Source of the DNA: Methanosarcinales archaeon
Lineage (GTDB): Archaea; Halobacteriota; Methanosarcinia; DSM-18856; Methermicoccaceae
Direction: 5' to 3'
Assembly (NCBI GenBank): GCA_003661015.1
Contig: QMVI01000083.1
Coordinates: forward strand, 1-5,264
DNA: 5,264 nucleotides
Positions 1-5,264 of this stretch are shown here, piece by piece (positions within the stretch are counted from its first letter, which is position 1; each line of letters starts with the position of its first letter). The notes beneath the pieces were generated by a model. It worked only from the letters and a program-made list of their open reading frames with translations, ran no database searches and was not told the DNA's origin. The position numbers and the translations under genes are program-made.

Positions 1-74
1 CCTAGCTGGTCAATGGCGCAGGGTTGAGGGCCCTGTCCCGTAGGGGTTCGTGAGTTCGAATCTCACCCCCCGCA
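1..74 (+). tRNA. tRNA-Leu (anticodon GAG), 5' end missing
   Basis: This is a type II tRNA reading CUC/CUU leucine codons. The anticodon stem pairs CAGGG (19-23) with CCCTG (31-35) around the loop TTGAGGG, with anticodon GAG at 26-28. The variable region (36-49) is 14 bases and can form a short CCC/GGG stem, as in Leu and Ser tRNAs. The T arm is GTGAG (50-54), loop TTCGAAT, CTCAC (62-66). The 3' acceptor strand is CCCCCGC (67-73) with discriminator A at 74. CCA is not encoded, which is common in archaea. The first bases of the window pair as the 5' side of the D stem (CC 1-2 with GG 15-16), so about ten bases, including the expected GCGGGGG acceptor strand, lie upstream. No intron is seen in the anticodon loop. 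Confidence 0.95.
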
Positions 75-603
75 TTGTTTTACTGTAAATTTTGAAGAGG
101 GCGAGGGACACAAATTACATTGGATTGAAGTGAATAAAGGCAAGACTCGGGTAGTTAGGCACAGAGCATATATGTTTATCTGCCTCGCAGGGGATGATTA
201 AGGACTGAAGAGGAGAGCCAAGAGAATCAGGGGTATCGCCATTGCTGCTTGGTTGGTTTTTGGTTGTGGTTTCAATAGATGGAAAGCACTCTAAATGCGG
301 TTGAGAGAGGTGGGAGAGATTCATACGAGGCAGTGATTGTTGGGAATGTTGGAGGGTGGATTTGAGTGATATCCTTAAGTTTGCCAGAGAGTTAAGTGAG
401 TGTGTTGAAGCAAAACTGCGAGTTTGGACTTTTTAACTCATAGTTTAGTGTGTGTTATGGAAGAAGTATGGAAACCAAAAATGTAGCTCTTGGTGCAACA
501 TTCGGTATACTCCTCTAAGAATTATCAAAGGAGAATTCACTAAAAAGTCTTCAAGAGAAAACTCTTAATATCTTCGAAACCAAATTTTATAGTAGAAACA
601 AGA
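75..603. other. gene-poor stretch downstream of tRNA-Leu, possibly decayed coding sequence
   Basis: I can support no intact gene here. The plus strand is purine-rich and shows short open stretches with protein-like composition, each ended by a stop. One runs from 94 to a TAA near 199 and contains the peptide WIEVNKGKTRVVRHRAYM. In the same frame a second stretch (LKRRAKRIRGIAIAAWLVFG) follows and ends at about 294. In another frame, DILKFARELSECVEAKL lies near 368-420. From ATG 468 the peptide METKNVALGATFGILL is ended by TAA at 516-518, and the frame reopens for 30 codons to 611. None has a convincing ribosome binding site or a family I recognise. It may be a degraded gene or genes, or ordinary noncoding DNA. 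The opposite-strand open frame (115-324) is rich in Ser, Pro and His and looks like an artefact. Confidence 0.4.
555..572 (+). promoter_or_regulatory. possible archaeal BRE/TATA element for the small ORF
   Basis: A purine-rich GAGAAAA is followed by CTTAATAT. An archaeal TATA box here would place the transcription start about 25 bases downstream, near 595, just before the ribosome binding site at 604. A second AT-rich candidate, TTTTATAG at 585-592, would put the start too close to the gene for a leader carrying that site. The region is AT-rich throughout, so this is weak. Confidence 0.2.
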
Positions 604-611
604 GGGGGTGA
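604..611 (+). promoter_or_regulatory. ribosome binding site GGGGGTGA for the 617 ORF
   Basis: GGGGGTGA matches seven of eight positions of the ideal archaeal sequence GGAGGTGA, and ends five bases before ATG 617. It settles the start: the in-frame GTG at 608 lies inside this site and is unlikely to be used. ATG 620 directly after ATG 617 is an alternative. Confidence 0.6.
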
Positions 612-616
612 GGTGG

Positions 617-898
617 ATGATGCCTTATAAGAGTAAGGGTATGTGGAAGGAAAAATGCAGTGCAGAGCATGTAGTACGCACAGAGATAGAACATATAATA
701 GGCAAGACACTCGGAGAACATATGCATTATGTTAATTTTCTGGACACTATACGTGAGAGTATAAGAGATAGCAAATACTTCACAGATAAGGAGAAAGAAA
801 GGCTCATGAATACTATTAATGAATTTCGCTGGAAGATTGAAAAAACACTCAGGGACGACTTTGAAGATGTGTTGGTTTCTGCGGTAATGGGCAAGTGA
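617..898 (+). CDS. small helical protein of unknown function, 93 aa
   Basis: I do not recognise the family. The predicted product is 93 residues, highly charged and almost free of proline and glycine after residue 33, which suggests a mostly alpha-helical soluble protein. A likely long amphipathic helix pair spans about residues 40-85, including FTDKEKERLMNTINEF (55-70) and a Lys/Arg/Glu/Asp-rich segment to about 84. There is one cysteine (C14), with no metal-binding pair, no signal peptide and no membrane segment. ATG 617 is chosen because the ribosome binding site at 604-611 sits five bases before it. The good start signal and thermophile-like charge composition argue for a real gene. Against it are its short length, the degraded surroundings, and the lack of any operon partner. 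It could be an accessory, plasmid- or virus-derived gene, but nothing in the sequence proves that. Confidence 0.5.
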   Translation: MMPYKSKGMWKEKCSAEHVVRTEIEHIIGKTLGEHMHYVNFLDTIRESIRDSKYFTDKEKERLMNTINEFRWKIEKTLRDDFEDVLVSAVMGK

Positions 899-1052
899 TC
901 TTGATAAAAATAAACATAATTTATAACGATTAATAACTAGTAAATGATGAGTGAAAGTGTGGAGAGTGTGGGGGGGAGAGCTTAGAGTTCCCATAAAAAG
1001 ATGCGAGTTCAATAGGGCAAGAAAAAGATTCATGAAACTAAGTACTGACTAA

Positions 1053-1454
1053 CTGAAAAAGATAGTTTATGATAGCGTAGAGGGGCTACCTGCAGATGAT
1101 AGAGAGTTTATACTGAAAAAAACTGGTAGTTGAGGAAGTAAATATTCAGCCACCTGAAAAGAATGAACTCCTTTGGCACCTCATAAAGCTGATTATGTGG
1201 AAATATAAAGAGTATAGGCTCATGTTCTATGAAGCTATTATGAATGCAAAACTTGAAAGAGCAATCTTTGCCCAAGAGCGTATCTTTCTACATTACGAGA
1301 GTCTCAGAAACCTAAAGAAGAGGCTTCTGTGTGGAAAAGACATTATGTACAGGAGACATGCCCAAATACCTATAACAGGGAGAGAGTATTTTAAGACTGC
1401 AAATCTTTTCTGCTCCCACTGGAAGGATGGAAACATAAAATCAAAAGAATCTTA
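1053..1454 (+). pseudogene. probable decayed gene with a frameshift at an A7 run
   Basis: Two coding-like frames join at the A7 run 1116-1122. Upstream, the frame open from 1053 to TGA 1131-1133 reads LKKIVYDSVEGLPADDREFI and then two lysines. Downstream, the frame open from 1117 reads KKLVVEEVNIQPPEKNELLW and continues into a Lys/Arg/Glu-rich helical stretch through ATG 1195 to about 1454. Removing one A from the run fuses them without a break. No normal start is visible: ATG 1032 is in the upstream frame but meets TAA at 1050-1052. After about 1455 the composition changes abruptly to Ser/Phe/Thr-rich, although the frame stays open to TAG 1663-1665, overlapping the next gene and its promoter. 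I do not recognise the family. Alternatives are a shorter live gene from ATG 1195, which has no ribosome binding site, or chance open frames. Confidence 0.35.
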
Positions 1455-1603
1455 TCGATACTCTGCTTCATACTCTTTCGAGATTTTTATGAATGTTAAA
1501 TTACATGAGAATCGCAGGATGTTGCAAACCACAATCTTTTCATCTCTTAGCTTCTTAATTTCTACTTCCTCTTTTGATTTCCACAGTTCTTATTCGCTGG
1601 CAT

Positions 1604-1614
1604 CTATAATATAT
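1604..1614 (+). promoter_or_regulatory. TATA-like promoter of the AsnB-like gene
   Basis: CTATAATATAT is the clearest archaeal TATA-type box in the window. Transcription starting about 25 bases downstream would begin near 1632-1637, giving a short leader that just includes the ribosome binding site at 1639-1645. No convincing BRE is visible upstream. Its fit with the gene start suggests the AsnB-like gene is transcribed by itself. Confidence 0.4.
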
Positions 1615-1638
1615 ACTGAGAACCAAGTGAAAGATAGC

Positions 1639-1645
1639 AGGGTGA
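1639..1645 (+). promoter_or_regulatory. ribosome binding site AGGGTGA for the AsnB-like gene
   Basis: AGGGTGA closely matches the archaeal anti-Shine-Dalgarno complement and is six bases from ATG 1652. It supports that ATG over any internal start. Confidence 0.65.
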
Positions 1646-1651
1646 CAGAAA

Positions 1652-2632
1652 ATGGAGAAAACTAGTTCGTGTGGGGATGTTAATGGGTTGACTTTAAAGA
1701 TTCGACAGATGCTGGAGGCTTCTGTAAAAAGGAATTTAGCAGAGGGAATATTGTTGTCAGGTGGACTCGATACAAGTATTCTGGCAGTACTTGCATCAAA
1801 AATTGTTTCGCTGAGGGGAATAACTGTTGCATTTCAGGATTCAGTGGCTTCAGATGTTGAATATGCTGAGATGGTTGCAAAAGAGCTGAATCTTGAGCAC
1901 ATTATACATCACTTTGATGAGAGTGAGTTGGTGGAGGCTATCTACACAACCATTAGAGTTATGGGAAGTTTTGATCCGATGGAGATACGTAACAGTTCGG
2001 CAATCTATATTGCTTTGAAAGTGGCTAAGTATAATGGAGTGCAGAGTATTATGACAGGGGATGGATGTGACGAGTTGTTTGCAGGATACAGTTTTCTGTT
2101 TAATCTGGACAGCAATAGGCTTGAAATGGAGTTGCAGAGATTGTGGCACATAATGCAGTTCTCATCTGTTGAACTATCCAAGTTTCTTGGGATGGAAGCA
2201 AAGCTCCCTTACCTTGATCCAGAGTTTAAATCACTGGCCATGAAAATTCATCCGGGATTAAAAGTTCGGGAAGAGAATGGTGTAAAATGGGGTAAATGGA
2301 TTCTCAGAAAGGCTTTCGAGGAAATGCTTCCTAAGGAGATTGTGTGGAGAGTTAAAACCCCTATTGAGATGGGCACCGGAACCTTTACCCTCCCACATCT
2401 ACTCAATCGAAAGATTTCTGATGGAGAGTTTGAGGAGAAAAAGGCAAAGTATCTCAAAGAAGACAAAGTTGTGATTCGTGACAAAGAGCACCTTCTCTAC
2501 TATGAGATTTACAGAGAAGTTGTAGGAGTACCTCATCCAGTTGACCCGAAAGGCAGAGTATGTCCTCAGTGTAACTCAAATATTCCAGAAAAGGCAACTT
2601 ACTGTCGGGTATGCGGAGCCTATCCTGTCTAA
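1652..2632 (+). CDS. asparagine-synthase-like ATP-pyrophosphatase with C-terminal zinc ribbon, 326 aa
   Basis: This is the synthetase half of an AsnB-type enzyme, which adenylates a carboxylate with ATP and lets ammonia displace AMP. The PP-loop LLSGGLDTS ends at residue 42 (S36-S42), and the family block GDGCDELFAGY is at 136-146. LPYLDPEF (185-192) matches the conserved PFLD-type region. The usual N-terminal glutaminase domain with its catalytic Cys2 is absent: only about 34 residues precede the PP-loop. The product is therefore about 326 residues against 500-600 for full AsnB. It must use free ammonia, a separate glutaminase subunit, or do a different reaction. The C-terminus adds a four-cysteine zinc ribbon: C304-P-Q-C307 and C318-R-V-C321. 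No signal or membrane segment is seen. A TATA-like box, good ribosome binding site and downstream T6 suggest a single-gene transcript. Domain assignment is confident; asparagine as the product is not. Confidence 0.9.
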   Translation: MEKTSSCGDVNGLTLKIRQMLEASVKRNLAEGILLSGGLDTSILAVLASKIVSLRGITVAFQDSVASDVEYAEMVAKELNLEHIIHHFDESELVEAIYTTIRVMGSFDPMEIRNSSAIYIALKVAKYNGVQSIMTGDGCDELFAGYSFLFNLDSNRLEMELQRLWHIMQFSSVELSKFLGMEAKLPYLDPEFKSLAMKIHPGLKVREENGVKWGKWILRKAFEEMLPKEIVWRVKTPIEMGTGTFTLPHLLNRKISDGEFEEKKAKYLKEDKVVIRDKEHLLYYEIYREVVGVPHPVDPKGRVCPQCNSNIPEKATYCRVCGAYPV

Positions 2633-2640
2633 GCTTTTTT
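2633..2640 (+). terminator. oligo-T transcription terminator after the AsnB-like gene
   Basis: GC followed by T6 (2635-2640) begins right after the TAA stop at 2630-2632. Archaeal RNA polymerase often terminates at such T runs without a hairpin, and I see no stem here. The placement fits, but a single T6 is modest evidence. Confidence 0.4.
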
Positions 2641-2714
2641 GGATAATCCACCATTTATTTGGACCGACTCTTCAGAGTGATAGGTAAATTTTGGGTTCTC
2701 GATGGAGATAACAG

Positions 2715-2748
2715 TTTAATGACAACCAATATTTAATGACAACCAATA
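2715..2748 (+). repeat. perfect 17-bp tandem duplication
   Basis: TTTAATGACAACCAATA occurs at 2715-2731 and again at 2732-2748 without a mismatch. Each copy contains an ATG. Seventeen is not a multiple of three, so the copies put their ATGs (2719 and 2736) in different frames: the first gives a five-codon peptide and the second opens the 83-codon frame that follows. It looks like a recent slippage duplication at the start of a reading frame. A paired protein-binding site is possible. Confidence 0.9.
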
Positions 2749-3079
2749 TGCTGTTTCTGATGCTGTTTCTGTTTTTGGTGTCAGCAGATAAAGTACTGAG
2801 ACTCATACTGACGATACTGATTAAAAAAAGGTCTGTGCGGGCTGAGAATGTTTGGTTGAATGAGTTTCTAGGATTGGGTCCTAGCAAGGAACTTGGAATC
2901 GTGGATGTATCATGTATAGAACAGCTCATGCAAATGATGGGTGTGGTGGAGGTCACTTATTCAGAGATATTGTGGATGAAGAGATGAATGTGAGAAATTT
3001 TGTGAGGATTCTCAGGGAAGGAGTAGTAAGGGAGTGTATCTGCAAAAATCATAAGGAAAAACAGAATGAAGAGAATTGA
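2736..3079 (+). pseudogene. short unknown gene or fragment, probably frameshifted
   Basis: I do not recognise a family. From ATG 2736 an 83-codon frame runs to TGA 2985-2987. Its N-terminus is strongly hydrophobic (MLFLMLFLFLV, then LRLILTILI), like a signal anchor. A charged soluble part follows, including WLNEFLGLGPSKELGIVDV. Overlapping it, another frame with plausible composition (RDIVDEEMNVRNFVRILREG) continues to TGA 3077-3079. A single missing base near 2955-2970 would join the two. No ribosome binding site precedes ATG 2736, because the 17-bp duplication separates it from the nearest GGAG (2704-2707). The gene lies between the terminator of the AsnB-like gene and the opposing DIP operon. 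It may be a decayed membrane-anchored protein, or chance open frames. Confidence 0.3.
2748..2771 (+). repeat. perfect 12-bp tandem duplication
   Basis: ATGCTGTTTCTG occurs twice in a row (2748-2759 and 2760-2771), sharing one base with the end of the 17-bp repeat. In the local reading frame it is an in-frame repeat of Met-Leu-Phe-Leu, lengthening the hydrophobic N-terminus to MLFLMLFLFLV. Confidence 0.9.
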
Positions 3080-3193
3080 CAAATGGAGTATGACACCATG
3101 CAGAGAGGATTTTATTGCAAATTTATGTAGAATCTACCTCCCATTGTGAGTTTTTATGCAATTGACATTCTAGGGAGAATTGGTCTGGGGTGA

Positions 3194-4423
3194 TTACATT
3201 CTGGATTTGAAGAGCATTGCCAGAACACCAGCATGTGTTGTGATACCTATAATCAACATCGTATATACTATTACAATCGTTCCAATTACATAGGCGAGGA
3301 TACCTCCAACCATGATTATGAACAGCCTCATATCTCTAGTGCTTGCTCTGACTCTGATGCCAGTCTTATGCCATGTATAACTGAGTAATATAGAGCCGGT
3401 TGATGCAAGGAAGAACGATAAAACGCTAAAATCTGTCAGTCCGTATGCCCACAGCATTCCGAGTATGATGAAGATATCGGCATATCGATCACTTACACAG
3501 TCCAGCACCTCTCCGAATTTTGTTTTCATACTTTTCAGTCTTGCAAGCTCTCCATCACATCCGTCAACTATCGAACACACCTGAGCGGTTATCCCACCCA
3601 AGAGAACATTTCCTGTGAAGAATAACAGAGATGAAAGAATCCCCACAAAGAATGATATAATGGTTAGATGATTTGGTTTTATCCATTCAAATCTTGAAAG
3701 CATCTCTGTGATTTTGATCGAGATTCTTCTGTTTATGTGTCTGGATATGTATCCATCATCTCCTTTCCTTATAATATCTTCAAAGTATTTTCTCGCCACT
3801 TCCATATCATCTGGTGTATCCACATCTATCCATAGTCCCTCTACGAGGTGATACCCAACTTTTCCAAGTTTTGAGAGTTCGGACATAATCTCTGATAATT
3901 CTTTTTTGCCACTATCGATATAATCAAAAATCTCCTTTTTGCAGATGAAAAATCCAGTATCAAAGTAATCGTATTCTTTCAGGCTCTTTCCAATATCTAC
4001 TATCTTCTGACCATCCACCTTTACTTTTGTTGCCTCCTCTGGATTCACACATCTTTCACTCACAAATAGGGTTGCTATGTTGTCTGAGACATCGAGTCTC
4101 TCATCAAAGAATTCGTCTCCATAGTAATGGTCTGACATCAATAGCACAAAGTCATCATCTACAACTTTACCGGCCAGATACAGACTGTATGCATTTCCCT
4201 TCTCTGGGTGTGGATTGTATACCAACTTCACATTTCTGTTTTTGAGGTACTCGGCAACCTCCCCATAGTGATAGACAACCACTACCTCATCCACGAGTTT
4301 CAAAATCCTTCTTATCGTATGTTCTATTAAGGGAATACCAAACAATTTGAGAAGAGGTTTTGGTGTTTTTACAATTTTTTGCATTCTTTTTCCAAGTCCA
4401 GCAGCAAGAATCACTGCCTTCAT
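3194..4423 (-). CDS. bifunctional inositol-1-phosphate cytidylyltransferase / DIPP synthase, 409 aa
   Basis: The enzyme makes CDP-inositol from CTP and inositol 1-phosphate. It then transfers the phosphoinositol to a second inositol 1-phosphate, giving phosphorylated di-myo-inositol phosphate, a thermoprotective solute precursor. Residues 1-220 form the cytosolic nucleotidyltransferase: LAAGLGKRM at 6-14, PKPLL at 21-25, the probable metal aspartate in MSDHY (96-100), and WIDVDTPDD at 198-206. From about 250 comes a membrane CDP-alcohol phosphotransferase domain with roughly six hydrophobic segments. It has the full signature D287xxDGxxAR(x8)GxxxDxxxD ending at D312, with all four aspartates. 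The fused form is known from Archaeoglobus and Thermococcales. ATG 4423 is chosen over an in-frame start at 4444: it begins exactly at the nucleotidyltransferase motif, has GGAGAT six bases upstream, and overlaps the preceding stop as ATGA. A. fulgidus also has a related fused protein with a degenerate transferase domain; here the motifs are intact. Confidence 0.93.
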   Translation of the reverse strand: MKAVILAAGLGKRMQKIVKTPKPLLKLFGIPLIEHTIRRILKLVDEVVVVYHYGEVAEYLKNRNVKLVYNPHPEKGNAYSLYLAGKVVDDDFVLLMSDHYYGDEFFDERLDVSDNIATLFVSERCVNPEEATKVKVDGQKIVDIGKSLKEYDYFDTGFFICKKEIFDYIDSGKKELSEIMSELSKLGKVGYHLVEGLWIDVDTPDDMEVARKYFEDIIRKGDDGYISRHINRRISIKITEMLSRFEWIKPNHLTIISFFVGILSSLLFFTGNVLLGGITAQVCSIVDGCDGELARLKSMKTKFGEVLDCVSDRYADIFIILGMLWAYGLTDFSVLSFFLASTGSILLSYTWHKTGIRVRASTRDMRLFIIMVGGILAYVIGTIVIVYTMLIIGITTHAGVLAMLFKSRM

Positions 4424-5264
4424 TTGGCTATCTCCGAACACCACTCCTTCAGTATTTCAAATTGTTCGTGTGTGTTCACAACATCAGTATCCATTGGACT
4501 CTTGAAGAAGAATCCAAGTTCTTTCACAACACCTTTACACCCTTTTCTTTTGGCGAGCAAGAGAAACCTTGCTATATCAAGAACGAGGGGTGCTGCAACT
4601 ATCGCATCCACAGCATCCCATATGAAATACATCTTCATATTTGTACCCAGAAAACCTTTGAAATGTATGAAGTCGAATGCTGTTTTGTTATCAACTAAAC
4701 TCGGGAAGTATTCTATTTCGGTTATGGTGTAGGGCGAGTATCCCAGTACCTTCTCAAGCACCTTATCTTTACTCTCAACCTTACTCTGTTTGTTATCTTT
4801 ATGGCTCAGAACCTTTCCATCGAAGTCTCCCAATATGTTGTACCCCATCCAGCCCATTATACGTAGGTTTCGGTATGAGAACATCGGTGCAAGAGTTGTC
4901 TTCACAAGTGTCTCTCCCGTCTTTCCATCATTCCCTGCATGCGGCACGCCCTTTTCGATTGCCAACTCTTTCAGGGCTGGGAGGTTGGAGCCAACGCTGG
5001 GTGTGAAGTTTGCGTATGGTATTCCCTGCTTCAATGCAGAGTAAGCATATAACATGCTTGCACTCGCCCATTCTTTCTTGTTTTCGTCCAGCATTTCCTC
5101 AAATCCTTCCAAGGTTTTGTGGTATTCAGGGTTGTATGGGATAAGGGGTTCTGTAGATGCAACATTTACCGCCACATCAGAGTCTTTCATATCTTTTGAA
5201 AGGGTGTCCACGATTTCTCTCAGTTCCAAGTCATCTATTGTCTCAAGCTCTCCAAGTTCCTGAA
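4420..5264 (-). CDS. ino1: myo-inositol-1-phosphate synthase, C-terminal 280 residues (5' end outside window)
   Basis: It converts glucose 6-phosphate to inositol 1-phosphate with bound NAD by oxidation, aldol cyclisation and reduction, the first step of DIP synthesis and archaeal inositol lipids. Family blocks in order are NVASTEPL, YANFTPS, GNDGKTGETLVKTTLAPMF (nucleotide and metal region), NILGDFDGKVL, the lysine-rich DNKQSKVESKDKVL of the active site, and DNKTAFDFIHFKGFLG with its catalytic-site lysine. SPMDTDVVNTHEQF near the C-terminus matches A. fulgidus synthase as I recall it. That protein is about 390 residues, so roughly 110 residues with the NAD-binding Rossmann start lie beyond the window. 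The frame stays open to the edge (first complete codon at 5262), so the TTG at 5229 is an internal leucine. It is the upstream partner of the DIPP synthase gene. Its promoter is not visible. Confidence 0.96.
   Translation of the reverse strand, partial: QELGELETIDDLELREIVDTLSKDMKDSDVAVNVASTEPLIPYNPEYHKTLEGFEEMLDENKKEWASASMLYAYSALKQGIPYANFTPSVGSNLPALKELAIEKGVPHAGNDGKTGETLVKTTLAPMFSYRNLRIMGWMGYNILGDFDGKVLSHKDNKQSKVESKDKVLEKVLGYSPYTITEIEYFPSLVDNKTAFDFIHFKGFLGTNMKMYFIWDAVDAIVAAPLVLDIARFLLLAKRKGCKGVVKELGFFFKSPMDTDVVNTHEQFEILKEWCSEIAK
4430..4435 (-). promoter_or_regulatory. ribosome binding site GGAGAT for the DIPP synthase gene
   Basis: On the minus strand GGAGAT lies six bases before ATG 4423, inside the last codons of the upstream gene. 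It decides the start and fits translational coupling across the ATGA overlap. Confidence 0.65.

Noticed and set aside
944..950. ATGATGA resembling box C of a C/D guide RNA
   Set aside because: No CTGA box D occurs within the usual 50-70 bases; the nearest are about 100 bases away, and no C'/D' pair is seen.
587..1033. 148-codon open frame on the minus strand
   Set aside because: It is antisense to the small ORF, rich in Phe, His, Leu, Tyr and Cys, and has no start signal; it is the shadow of purine-rich coding sequence on the plus strand.
1116..1122. Programmed -1 frameshift at the A run
   Set aside because: The frame change needed is +1 (loss of one A), not -1, the A-AAA-AAC heptamer is not in the zero frame, and no recognisable transposase is present.
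2667..2678. ACTCTTCAGAGT inverted repeat after the AsnB-like gene
   Set aside because: Five-base arms with a two-base gap and no adjoining T run; too short to call a hairpin terminator or operator.
3040..3061. Two A5 runs that would be T5 on the minus strand, as a terminator for the DIP operon
   Set aside because: They lie about 130-150 bases past the stop and are too short to call with confidence in AT-rich DNA.
4424..4444. Upstream start giving the DIPP synthase seven more residues
   Set aside because: The conserved domain begins at ATG 4423, which has a GGAGAT site at the right distance and the ATGA overlap.
5227..5229. TTG as the start of the inositol-phosphate synthase
   Set aside because: The frame continues upstream to the window edge with residues that fit the family, and the NAD-binding N-terminus is still missing.
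4360..5263. Several plus-strand open frames opposite the inositol-phosphate genes
   Set aside because: They are antisense to two confidently identified enzymes and have Ser/His/Phe-rich compositions unlike the real proteins.
1..5264. CRISPR array, insertion sequence or toxin-antitoxin pair
   Set aside because: No spaced direct repeats, no terminal inverted repeats or transposase motif, and no recognisable toxin or antitoxin family were seen on either strand.

Overview
The window looks like a piece of a thermophilic archaeal chromosome, most likely Archaeoglobaceae or a relative. The reasons are a type II tRNA-Leu with no encoded CCA, strong GGGTGA/GGAGAT ribosome binding sites, an AT-rich TATA-like box upstream of a well-defined start, AGA/AGG-rich arginine codons, and two enzymes of di-myo-inositol phosphate (DIP) synthesis, a heat and salt solute of hyperthermophiles. 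The 3'-terminal gene closely resembles Archaeoglobus fulgidus inositol-phosphate synthase as I remember it. Thermococcales share the pathway, so the assignment is an inference.

Layout: positions 1-74 are the 3' part of a tRNA-Leu(GAG) whose first ten bases lie outside the window. Positions 75-603 hold no gene I can support, only short open stretches broken by stops. A small helical protein with a very good ribosome binding site follows (617-898). Next comes what reads as a decayed gene (about 1053-1454), whose two frames join cleanly if one A is removed from an A7 run. A well-formed gene at 1652-2632 encodes an asparagine-synthase-type amidotransferase/ligase domain without the glutaminase half and with a C-terminal zinc ribbon. 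It has a TATA-like box, a good ribosome binding site and an oligo-T terminator of its own, so it appears to be a single-gene unit. Positions 2641-3193 contain two adjacent perfect tandem duplications (17 bp x2, 12 bp x2) and a short hydrophobic-start reading frame that seems broken by a frameshift.

On the minus strand, converging on all of this, is a two-gene operon: myo-inositol-1-phosphate synthase (5' end cut off by the window) and then bifunctional inositol-1-phosphate cytidylyltransferase/DIPP synthase, overlapping by ATGA. Together they take glucose 6-phosphate to inositol 1-phosphate, activate it as CDP-inositol, and condense it with a second inositol 1-phosphate to the phosphorylated DIP precursor. 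The final phosphatase is not in the window.

The three large proteins are intact. The material between the tRNA and the DIP operon, apart from the AsnB-like gene, looks like accessory sequence in decay. I see no CRISPR array, no recognisable transposase or integrase, and no clear defence system.
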